Assembly (NCBI GenBank): GCA_023229575.1
Contig: JALNYZ010000017.1
Location: 1 to 64,000, forward strand
DNA from: Prolixibacteraceae bacterium
Lineage (GTDB): Bacteria > Bacteroidota > Bacteroidia > Bacteroidales > Prolixibacteraceae
Direction of reading: 5' to 3'
DNA length: 64,000 nucleotides
Positions 44,640 to 51,991 of the stretch are shown one piece after another; position 1 is the first letter of the stretch, and the number at the start of each line of letters is the position of its first letter. The translations under genes and the position numbers were made by a program. The notes below the pieces were generated by a model. The model made no database searches. It was not told the origin of the DNA and worked only from the letters and a program-made list of their open reading frames with translations.

Positions 44640-46445
44640 ATGAAAAATGTATTTTATATTCTCTTCGGAATTTTGATAGCAGTAAACTATACGCTCAACG
44701 CTCAGTCTGGTAAGCGTTATGAGACTAACTGGGAATCGTTGAATTCAGCTCCTGTTCCTGCCTGGTTTAACGAGGCAAAAATCGCATTGTATGTATTTTG
44801 GGGACCATATTCTGTCCCAGCTTATGATCCAGGTTATGGTTATGCCGAATGGTATGGCGGCTGGGATCGCTCAAAGGAATTTCATGAGAGGGTGTATGGC
44901 AAGGACTTTCTTTACGAAGATTTTGCCGACCAATGGAAGGCCGAATTATGGAACCCGGATGACTGGGCCGATTTATTCTCAAAATCAGGGGCGAAATATT
45001 TTATTGTTGTGGCAAAATACCATGATGGCTTTTGTCTTTTCCCAACCTCCTATGACGCCCGGACAATAAACAGGGATAAATGGAACAGCATTGACCGTGG
45101 ACCTAAAAGGGACATTATAGGTAACTTATTTGATGCCTGTAAAAAAAGGGATCTGAAGATGGGACTCTACATGTCTGTTTACGAATGGTGGCACCCTTTG
45201 TGGGTCAATCCGGAAACAAGGGGAAAATATGTCGATGAAGTTTTTCATCCTCAATTTAAGGAATTGATTACAAGATATAAACCCTGGTTCGTTTTCACTG
45301 ATGGGGCCTGGGCTGCTACCGATAAAATTTTCAAATCAGAAAAACTGGTTTCATGGCTGTTAAATGATTCTCCGGTAAAAGATTATGTCGCATTTAATGA
45401 TCGGTGGGGAATGGATAGTAAAGGCAAAAATGGCATGATTTACAATACCGAATTTGGAGGGGGAGCCGGCAAGATTAGCCATGCATGGCAGGAAGACAGA
45501 AGCTTTGGCCCTTCTTATGGCTACAATAGAAATTTGAAAATTACGGATTATGACACTCCTGAAGAACTTATAGGAATGATCGTTCAATGTGTGGCAAGAG
45601 GTGGCAATATTATTCTGGGCGTAGGTCCAAAAGCTGATGGAACCATTCCTGAAATATACCAGGAGCGTATCCTCCAAATGGGAGATTGGCTGAAAGTAAA
45701 CGGTGAGGCAATTTATGGCACTACAAAGTGGCAGAAAACCGAACAAATAAGAAAAGTCAATGTATCCAGATTAGATTCTACTATCAATTTTAACTGGAAG
45801 TTGAAGGCTCCGGTTCCAATGATTCCTAAAAGGTTATATGACGTTATTTGGGATGGGTCGCTTGTTCCTGATAAAACAGATGAATACAAATTTAAACTTT
45901 CGGCAATAGGCCAGTCGCGCTTTTTTCTTAACGACAGTTTGTTGATAGACAGGACGGGGACTGGTTTTGATTGGTTGAAGAATTCCGACTCGGTTTCAAT
46001 TCATTTAGACAAGAATAAATCTTACAAGGTGAGCGTTGAATATTACCGCAACCAAAACCGGTATGATATGATGGCAGGTGAAGTTCGCCTGCTATGGTCA
46101 CGTCGGGGATTAACACCGCAACCGGTTCCGGCATCCAGGTTTTATAGCGATTATAAAAGTAAAATACATGGATTAAATGCGAAATTCTCTGCAGATCTGC
46201 CCGAAGTATTTTATACAAAAAAAGGAAATTCACTTTATGCGATATGTCCAATTTGGCCAGGAGAAGAATTGATACTTAATGGGGTTGTTCCATCAAAGAC
46301 AGCAAATATTTCAATTCTTGGGATAGGAAAAAATCTAAAGTGGTCGGTTAATAATAACAATTTGCACATAAAAGTTCCGCAATTGACAATAGACAAGTTA
46401 CCTTGTCAATATGCGTGGACATTTAAAATCGAAAATTTTGATTAA
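44640..46445 (+). CDS. GH29 alpha-L-fucosidase with PA14-like domain
   Basis: A 601-residue exported enzyme (signal FGILIAVNYTLNAQ). The GH29 barrel includes WFNEAKIALYVFWGPYSVPA, AKYFIVVAKYHDGFCLFP and KPWFVFTDGAW, with Asp221 as probable nucleophile, and a sequence typical of the family end (GGNIILGVGPKADGTIPEIY). About residues 385-510 resemble a PA14-like carbohydrate-binding sandwich (DEYKFKLSAIGQSRFFLND, VSVEYYRNQ). A short beta-domain closes the protein. It should remove alpha-L-fucose from side chains such as those of rhamnogalacturonan or xyloglucan; linkage not determinable. Confidence 0.93.
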   Translation: MKNVFYILFGILIAVNYTLNAQSGKRYETNWESLNSAPVPAWFNEAKIALYVFWGPYSVPAYDPGYGYAEWYGGWDRSKEFHERVYGKDFLYEDFADQWKAELWNPDDWADLFSKSGAKYFIVVAKYHDGFCLFPTSYDARTINRDKWNSIDRGPKRDIIGNLFDACKKRDLKMGLYMSVYEWWHPLWVNPETRGKYVDEVFHPQFKELITRYKPWFVFTDGAWAATDKIFKSEKLVSWLLNDSPVKDYVAFNDRWGMDSKGKNGMIYNTEFGGGAGKISHAWQEDRSFGPSYGYNRNLKITDYDTPEELIGMIVQCVARGGNIILGVGPKADGTIPEIYQERILQMGDWLKVNGEAIYGTTKWQKTEQIRKVNVSRLDSTINFNWKLKAPVPMIPKRLYDVIWDGSLVPDKTDEYKFKLSAIGQSRFFLNDSLLIDRTGTGFDWLKNSDSVSIHLDKNKSYKVSVEYYRNQNRYDMMAGEVRLLWSRRGLTPQPVPASRFYSDYKSKIHGLNAKFSADLPEVFYTKKGNSLYAICPIWPGEELILNGVVPSKTANISILGIGKNLKWSVNNNNLHIKVPQLTIDKLPCQYAWTFKIENFD

Positions 46446-46486
46446 AAACATTAATTAGGCTGTGTGTCATCTTAAATTTTGAAATT

Positions 46487-47845
46487 ATGAACAGACGTGA
46501 ATTCACTAAAACCGTTGCAACCGGAACCTTGGGAATCGGTGCAATGCCAACAATCCTGACAGGTTCGGGATGGAAGGGGGCCAACGACCGTGTCAATGTT
46601 GCTGTTATTGGCATACATGGAATGGGACAGAACCATATCCTTAATTATACGGGGATAAAAGATGTTAGGGTCGCAGCACTTTGTGATGTGGACAGCAATC
46701 TTTTTGGAAGTACCGTTAAAAAGTTATTTGCCAACAAAGGATTGCCCGATCCGAAGGTTTATGCTGATTTAAGAAAACTTTACGAAGACAAAGACATAGA
46801 TGCAGTTTCTATTGTGACCCCAAACCACTGGCATACACTTGCTGCGATATGGGCATTGCAGGCCGGAAAACATGTCTCGGTGGAAAAGCCATGTTGTTAC
46901 AATTTTTATGAAGGTCAAAAATTAGTCGAGGCTGCTGAAAAGTACAAACTTATTGTTCAGGATGGAGCTGAACAAAGAAGCAACCCTTGCGCAAAAAGCA
47001 TGGCGGATTTTTTACATGCCGGAAAGCTGGGCGAAGTATATATGGCAAAAGGTCTGTGCTACAAATGGCGCGACACGATTGGGAAAACTCCGGAAGGTTC
47101 GGTTCCTGCCGGAGTTGATTACGATCTCTGGTTAGGGCCCGCGCCCAAACGATCATTCTCTAAAAACCGCTTCCATTACAACTGGCATTGGAATTGGGAT
47201 TATGGTAATGGAGATATGGGTAACCAGGGGATTCACGAGATGGATATTGCCCGCTGGGGGCTGGGTGTTACCCTGCCGATTAAAATTAATGCTGTCGGGG
47301 GCCACTTCATGTTCGACGACGACCAGCAAACCCCAAATGACCTGATAGCCGTTTTTGAGTTTCCCAATCCAACCGGTGGTGGCGACAAAAAGAAGATCCT
47401 CCAGTTTGAAGTGCGTCACTGGATTACCAACAGGGAAGGGGTGAACAGCGAAAGTCCGGGCGCCGGCAGTAATTACATGATTAGTGCTGACAATACTGTC
47501 GGAAACCTGTTTTACGGTTCTAAAGGTTATATGACCAAGAATGTTAACGAGTGGCAGGCGTTTTACGGAAAAGAGCGCACGCCCGGCGAAAGCGGCAGTG
47601 GCCTTGGCGACCATTATGCAGATTTTATCAAAGCGATCCGTGCCAATGATCAGAAACTGGCTCAGGGAGATATTCGCGAAGGGTTCTATTCCTGTGCAGT
47701 CATGCATCTGGGTAATATATCGTACAGGCTTGGAAGGACACTTGTATTTGATCCTATGAAGATGAAGTTCAAAAATGACCCCGAAGCTGATGTAATGCTG
47801 ACACGCCAGTATCGCGAACCATTTGTTGTACCTGATAAAGTATGA
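46487..47845 (+). CDS. Exported Gfo/Idh/MocA-family oxidoreductase, second copy
   Basis: A 452-residue paralogue of 17449 with leader NRREFTKTVATGTLG. The Rossmann motif VAVIGIHGMGQNHIL, EKPCCYNFYEGQKL at the EKP position and HYNWHWNWDYGNGDMGNQG are conserved. The substrate loop differs (VQDGAEQRSNPCAKSM against VQHGVQLRSSVSIREA), so the two may act on different sugars or positions. A broken PhyH gene follows. Confidence 0.9.
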   Translation: MNRREFTKTVATGTLGIGAMPTILTGSGWKGANDRVNVAVIGIHGMGQNHILNYTGIKDVRVAALCDVDSNLFGSTVKKLFANKGLPDPKVYADLRKLYEDKDIDAVSIVTPNHWHTLAAIWALQAGKHVSVEKPCCYNFYEGQKLVEAAEKYKLIVQDGAEQRSNPCAKSMADFLHAGKLGEVYMAKGLCYKWRDTIGKTPEGSVPAGVDYDLWLGPAPKRSFSKNRFHYNWHWNWDYGNGDMGNQGIHEMDIARWGLGVTLPIKINAVGGHFMFDDDQQTPNDLIAVFEFPNPTGGGDKKKILQFEVRHWITNREGVNSESPGAGSNYMISADNTVGNLFYGSKGYMTKNVNEWQAFYGKERTPGESGSGLGDHYADFIKAIRANDQKLAQGDIREGFYSCAVMHLGNISYRLGRTLVFDPMKMKFKNDPEADVMLTRQYREPFVVPDKV

Positions 47846-47904
47846 CATCTTCTCTGTTTTATATCAACAGATTCCTCATTAAACAAAACGCTTAAATGTA
47901 AACA

Positions 47905-48400
47905 ATGAATTTCAAGAAATTAACTCAACAAGATAAAGAGGATTATGACCCGGATGGTTATTTGCTGGTACCGAGATGGGTTTCTCTTCCCCAACATGCT
48001 TAGCGTACTAACTTCGCTGACTCCTGCCAATAAGGAAAATGGTTGCCTTCAGGTAATAAAAGGCTCGCACAAATTAGGACGTATAGAACATGGTTTTACA
48101 GGAGAGCAGCAAGGGGCAAACCAGGAAAGGGTAGATGAAATATTAAAAGTTATGGAACTGATATACGTGGAAATGAAACCAGGAGACACACTTTTTTTCC
48201 ATAGCAGTCTTCTTCACCGTTCCGATCGAAATAACAGTTCCGAACCTCGATGGTCCCTGATATCTGCCTATAACAGAAAAGACAACATACCTTTTAAAGA
48301 AAATAATAAGCTCTCGTACACTGCTATTTCAAAAGTTAGTGATAGCGCCATACTGGGATACAGGGGTGGAAGTATTTCTGAAGATGCTGATTTCAAGTAA
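47905..48400 (+). pseudogene. Phytanoyl-CoA dioxygenase-family (PhyH) gene with internal deletion
   Basis: The first 24 codons (MNFKKLTQQDKEDYDPDGYLLVP) are a normal PhyH start, but the frame stops at 48001. The C-terminal part continues in the +1 frame from about 47960 (WYRDGFLFPNMLSVLTSLTP, GDTLFFHSSLLHRSD, RWSLISAYNRKDN). Roughly 100 residues, including the HxD iron-binding pair, are missing. The junction lies at TGGTACCGAGATGG, where TGGTACC fits both the LVP and the WYR coding context, suggesting a microhomology deletion. Not expected to be active. Confidence 0.85.
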
Positions 48401-48480
48401 ATCGTCCAAAACTGATAGATAAGTGGACATTATGTATCAATATTTAAGGTTAAACCCAGGTATGAATAAAGATAAAAAGA

Positions 48481-49755
48481 ATGACTGAAAAACTTAAACT
48501 GCCAACTAATTTTCGCTGGATTATTCTTAGCCTGCTTTTTGCTGCAACGACTATCCTTTATATCGATCGTTCGGCTTTGGGAATCCTGGCTCCCGAACTT
48601 CAGAAGAGCATTGGCTGGTCTGAAGAACAATACGGGATCATCAACAGTGTGTTTATGATTGCCTATGCCCTCTGTTTTATCCTGATGGGCCGGTTGATCG
48701 ACATTGTCGGCACCCGGAAAGGCTACCTGGTTTCCATCGGAATATGGAGCCTGGCAACTCTGGGCCATTCACTTGCCCGCAGTTGGATCGGTTTTGCTGT
48801 GGCACGTTTCAGCCTGGCTGTTGGCCAATCCGGGAATTTCCCGTCTGCCATCAAAGCGGTTGCCGAATGGTTCCCCAAAAAAGACAGGGCTCTGGCTGTC
48901 GGGATTTTCAATGGAGGCGCCAACATGGGAACAATCCTTTCGCCTCTGATTATTCCAACGCTTGTACTTAATTTCGACAACTGGCGGGTTGGTTTTTTGT
49001 GGACTTTCCCGATCAGCTTAATTTGGGTACTGCTTTGGCTGAAATATTTCAGGAAACCAGAACAAAGCCCGAATGTTTCGGCAGAAGAACTTCAATTCAT
49101 TAATTCAGACAGCGATGAAAACGAAAATGCCGAAAAAGTGGGGTGGAAAGAGATCCTGCCTCACCGTGGAACCTGGGCCATTGCAGTCGCCAAATTCGTG
49201 GCCGACCCGATCTGGTGGTTTTACCTGTTCTGGGGCGCTAAATTCCTGAACGAAAAATTTGGACTCAATCTGAAAGAAATTGGCTTGCCATTTTTTACCA
49301 TTTATCTGGTATCATGGGGACTGGGTATTTCTCTGGGTTGGCTGTCCTCCAAATTCATGAAGATGGGTTTCAGCCTTAATCAGGGGCGAAAATTTAGCCT
49401 GTTGGCTTGCGCGTTGTTTGCCGTTCCGGTGGCCATAGTGCCACATACCGATAATATGTGGCTGGCAGTCGGACTGATTGCCCTTGCTGCGGGAGGCCAT
49501 TGCGGATGGTCGGCCAATGTGTTTAGCCTGATGACAGACATTTTCCCGAAAAAGGCAGTTGGGTCGGTGGCAGGTTTTGGTGGCTTTTCAGGCGCTGTAG
49601 GAGGTGCTATTGTTGCTTTCGGGGTTGGCAAAATCCTTCAGAATATAGGCGTTGATGGATACGCCATTCCTTTTGCCGTTGCCGGATCGGGATACCTGAT
49701 AGCCTTGGTTATTGTCCATTTATTAGTGCCAAGAATTAAAACAATAAATATTTAA
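48481..49755 (+). CDS. MFS transporter, hexuronate/anion:cation symporter type
   Basis: A 424-residue inner-membrane carrier with about 12 hydrophobic helices. IDRSALGILAPELQKS, GRLIDIVGTRKGY, RFSLAVGQSGNFPSAIKAV, EWFPKKDRALAVGIFNGGAN and GFGGFSGAVGGAIVAF are typical of the ExuT-like ACS family. In this setting it likely brings galacturonate, glucuronate or an unsaturated/keto derivative from the periplasm into the cell. It is followed 11 bp later by a uroporphyrinogen-decarboxylase-family gene. The substrate class is an inference from family and neighbours. Confidence 0.92.
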   Translation: MTEKLKLPTNFRWIILSLLFAATTILYIDRSALGILAPELQKSIGWSEEQYGIINSVFMIAYALCFILMGRLIDIVGTRKGYLVSIGIWSLATLGHSLARSWIGFAVARFSLAVGQSGNFPSAIKAVAEWFPKKDRALAVGIFNGGANMGTILSPLIIPTLVLNFDNWRVGFLWTFPISLIWVLLWLKYFRKPEQSPNVSAEELQFINSDSDENENAEKVGWKEILPHRGTWAIAVAKFVADPIWWFYLFWGAKFLNEKFGLNLKEIGLPFFTIYLVSWGLGISLGWLSSKFMKMGFSLNQGRKFSLLACALFAVPVAIVPHTDNMWLAVGLIALAAGGHCGWSANVFSLMTDIFPKKAVGSVAGFGGFSGAVGGAIVAFGVGKILQNIGVDGYAIPFAVAGSGYLIALVIVHLLVPRIKTINI

Positions 49756-49766
49756 TCTGATTTGAA

Positions 49767-50936
49767 ATGAATAGTAGAGAAAGAATTCAAGCCACCCTCA
49801 GTCACAAAGAACCTGATCGGATTCCATACGATTTGGCTGGAACTACAGTAACAGCGATTACCAGGAATGCCTATTTGCGGGCGATGAAATTTCGCGGGCT
49901 CTCCACAGAAATCGGTGACGACGAAATCGACCCGATCCAACAGATAATTACTCCTAGTGAGGAAAACCTGATTTTCCTGAAGGCAGATACCCGCCGGTTG
50001 GGCGCCAAACGAATTCCCGATTACCAAAATGTCAGACGCTTATCGGGAAATACAATTGAAGTAACCGATTTTTACGGTTGCAAATGGAAATTTGAACAAG
50101 GGCATGATATTTATTTTAACCTGTTTGATTCCCCGATTGAAAAGGCCGGTTCGTTATCCGGATCTTTGCATTTGCTGCCTCAAACCGATTGGGACAGCTA
50201 CAAAAAAGTCCTTCGGAACAATTTAAATGAACAAGTCGGAAAGGTTGGGGATTTCTGCGGAATTGCAGACCGCAATACAGCCGGGCTAACAGAAAACAGC
50301 CTCCGCATCAGGGGATACGAAAACTGGTTTATGGATACCATGATTGACCAGGAAGGAGTTGAAGAACTGTTTCATCGCATTGTTGAAGATAAACTCATAT
50401 ATTGGGATGCGATTATTGATTGGGCCATTGAAACTGGGAACGGGCAAAAAATTCAGGTCATTTCGGAGTGTGACGATCTGGGGTCGCAGGCAACAACCAT
50501 TCTCGACCCGGATATTTTGCGGCAGATGGTCATTCCACATTTCAAAACCATTTTTACCCATGTAAAAAAGCGGTTGCCACATGTAAAAACCTTTATGCAC
50601 AGTTGTGGCGCTATCCGGGAAATACTTCCCGATTTGATTGATGCCGGATTGGATATTTTGAACCCGGTGCAATTTACAGCAACAGGAATGGATTTGAAAG
50701 GGTTGAAACGCGATTTTGGTGATGTACTCACTTTCTGGGGAGGTGGTGTCGATACTCAATCGACACTCAACAATGGTACCCCTCAACAAGTTGCCGATGA
50801 AGTTAAACAGATTATCGATATACTGGCTCCCGGCGGAGGCTTTGTTTTTTCCCCGATACACAACATTCAGGAAGATGTACCCCCGGAGAATTTCTGGGCC
50901 ATGTGGGATACCCTTCAGCAATACGGTAAATATTGA
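49767..50936 (+). CDS. Uroporphyrinogen decarboxylase-family protein (MtaA/CmuA-like)
   Basis: A 389-residue soluble TIM-barrel protein. RERIQATLSHKEPDRIPYDL is the usual family start. KTFMHSCGAIREILPDLID, DILNPVQFTATGMDLKGLK and HNIQEDVPPENFWAMWDT are conserved in the branch related to cobalamin-dependent methyltransferases, where the HxCG motif helps bind zinc. It is unlikely to be a haem-biosynthetic HemE because it lacks that enzyme's N-terminal signature and sits in a glycan locus. The substrate is unknown. Confidence 0.88.
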   Translation: MNSRERIQATLSHKEPDRIPYDLAGTTVTAITRNAYLRAMKFRGLSTEIGDDEIDPIQQIITPSEENLIFLKADTRRLGAKRIPDYQNVRRLSGNTIEVTDFYGCKWKFEQGHDIYFNLFDSPIEKAGSLSGSLHLLPQTDWDSYKKVLRNNLNEQVGKVGDFCGIADRNTAGLTENSLRIRGYENWFMDTMIDQEGVEELFHRIVEDKLIYWDAIIDWAIETGNGQKIQVISECDDLGSQATTILDPDILRQMVIPHFKTIFTHVKKRLPHVKTFMHSCGAIREILPDLIDAGLDILNPVQFTATGMDLKGLKRDFGDVLTFWGGGVDTQSTLNNGTPQQVADEVKQIIDILAPGGGFVFSPIHNIQEDVPPENFWAMWDTLQQYGKY

Positions 50937-51280
50937 TAGAATTGACAAATCTTTCTCAACAAACAAGGGAAGCATTGGTGAGGTCATATACCGATAATTT
51001 CAAAAAGACCCTGCTGGTAATGCTTCTGACAGACGAGAATACGAATAAATTCGGTCTTTCTCAAGCCAATGTAGGCTGGAGAGTTGACTGTATCGGCGAT
51101 CTCGGATTTTGGGCCAAAGACAAGGATAATCCTGAAAGGACCCACATGTATGATTATTATCCGCAAGGCATTTCACAGACGATGCACGATAATTTAAAAG
51201 CTTTGCAAACGGCCTGGCAGGATATTGTTGAGGCGCCAAAACTTTCGCGGGGTCGGTTGCCACAGAAGTTGCCAAAATGA
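50937..51280 (+). pseudogene. Remnant of a glycosidase gene (DUF4832/GH42-like barrel fragment)
   Basis: About 115 codons without an ATG start, beginning directly after the upstream stop. NVGWRVDCIGDLGFWAKD, THMYDYYPQGI and LQTAWQDIVEAPK resemble the middle of TIM-barrel enzymes in which GWRxDCxGD and HMxDxYP motifs recur. No signal peptide or complete barrel is present, and the expected continuation (VxFE...) is lost after WQDIVE. Probably a decayed gene fragment. Confidence 0.65.
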
Positions 51281-51372
51281 AAATTTCCCTGGCACATCAC
51301 GTTCAGTAATTATCAGCGAACTACAAAGTTTCTTTGAATTCTATCAGGAAACCAGTAATCTTTTCAATAAAA

Positions 51373-51400
51373 AAGAGGATGCCTTTTTGGACACCCTCTT
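51373..51400 (+). terminator. Imperfect hairpin ending the large operon
   Basis: AAGAGG (51373-51378) pairs with CCTCTT (51395-51400), with an inner bulged GCC/GGAC stem around five T residues. It lies downstream of the last gene and upstream of a new promoter, so it is a plausible operon end. Confidence 0.6.
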
Positions 51401-51550
51401 ATCATAAGGGAAAGTAAAGAAGCAGACTAAACCACTGCATGTATTCTTTATTCACAATTCTCATGTTGCCAATACCTTAAATAGTAGATCTTTAGAGTTT
51501 ATGTCCCGCCTTGTAATAAGCATTATAACAATCAAATGTTATTTCAAAAA

Positions 51551-51600
51551 AAATGTTAAAAAACATTTATAAATGTTTGTGAATAGATTAAAAATGTTTA
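51551..51600 (+). promoter_or_regulatory. Phased AAATGTTW boxes with an 18-bp palindrome
   Basis: AAATGTTA at 51551, AAATGTTT at 51571 and AAATGTTT at 51592 are spaced 20-21 bp, two helical turns. The perfect palindrome AAACATTTATAAATGTTT spans 51561-51578. All lie immediately upstream of the -7 box and could bind an activator or repressor. AAACATTTATAAAT also occurs at 14411-14424. Confidence 0.5.
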
Positions 51601-51608
51601 TATATTTG
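51601..51608 (+). promoter_or_regulatory. -7 promoter box of the second susCD operon
   Basis: TATATTTG matches TAnnTTTG. A TTG at 51577-51579 lies 21 nt upstream, slightly longer than consensus. AGATTAAAAA before the box is shared with the promoter at 1726. Confidence 0.65.
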
Positions 51609-51621
51609 ACGCAGCAATTAT

Positions 51622-51639
51622 ATGGGTATGTGTGTATAA
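51622..51639 (+). other. Six-codon leader frame MGMCV upstream of susC
   Basis: ATG GGT ATG TGT GTA TAA, 13 nt after the -7 box and 352 nt upstream of the susC start. Its 19-nt core is identical to that at 14441. Confidence 0.6.
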
Positions 51640-51695
51640 GTTATCAAACATAGACTCTTCTTGGAATTACTAACATTTAGACTAAATTAATCAGT

Positions 51696-51850
51696 ATGAA
51701 AAAAAGATTGTGCCATATTTTGATTGTACTCTTGCCACCTGAGCCAGTGTAATGGCGCAAGTGAAAGTATCCAGTACCATTTCGATCCTAATGGAAACGG
51801 TATTCCTGGTGTAATTGACGTCCAAAAGGGAACGACGAATAGAATAAATA
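51696..51850 (+). pseudogene. Decayed start of a secreted protein gene
   Basis: ATG 51696 opens a signal-like peptide (MKKRLCHILIVLLPPEPV) that stops at 51750. In another frame QYHFDPNGNGIPGVIDVQ follows and stops after NRINK. The PNGNxxPG pattern is seen near the N-terminus of some secreted beta-helix proteins, but the match is short. No full-length product is possible. Confidence 0.45.
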
Positions 51851-51991
51851 AGTAACATGGGTGGAAAATACGCTGATGTTGTAACCGAATAGGTATAAAG
51901 CGCGATAAAAAACCGGCCGATGCACGCAACATCAACCGGTTAAACAAAATCTGCCGCAAGGCAACATGTTTAATTAACACATTTCAAAAGT

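Larger units (their letters stand above)
51401..51991. other. Long leader/intergenic region before the second susCD operon
   Basis: This region holds helically spaced AAATGTTT boxes, a -7 box, the MGMCV frame and a decayed secreted-protein start, each listed separately. From 51891 to 51955 there is an open stretch (GIKRDKKPADARNINRLNKI) that I do not recognise. No intact gene is seen. Confidence 0.6.

Noticed and set aside
49767..50936. HemE (haem biosynthesis)
   Set aside because: The sequence belongs to the MtaA/CmuA-like branch and no haem genes are nearby.
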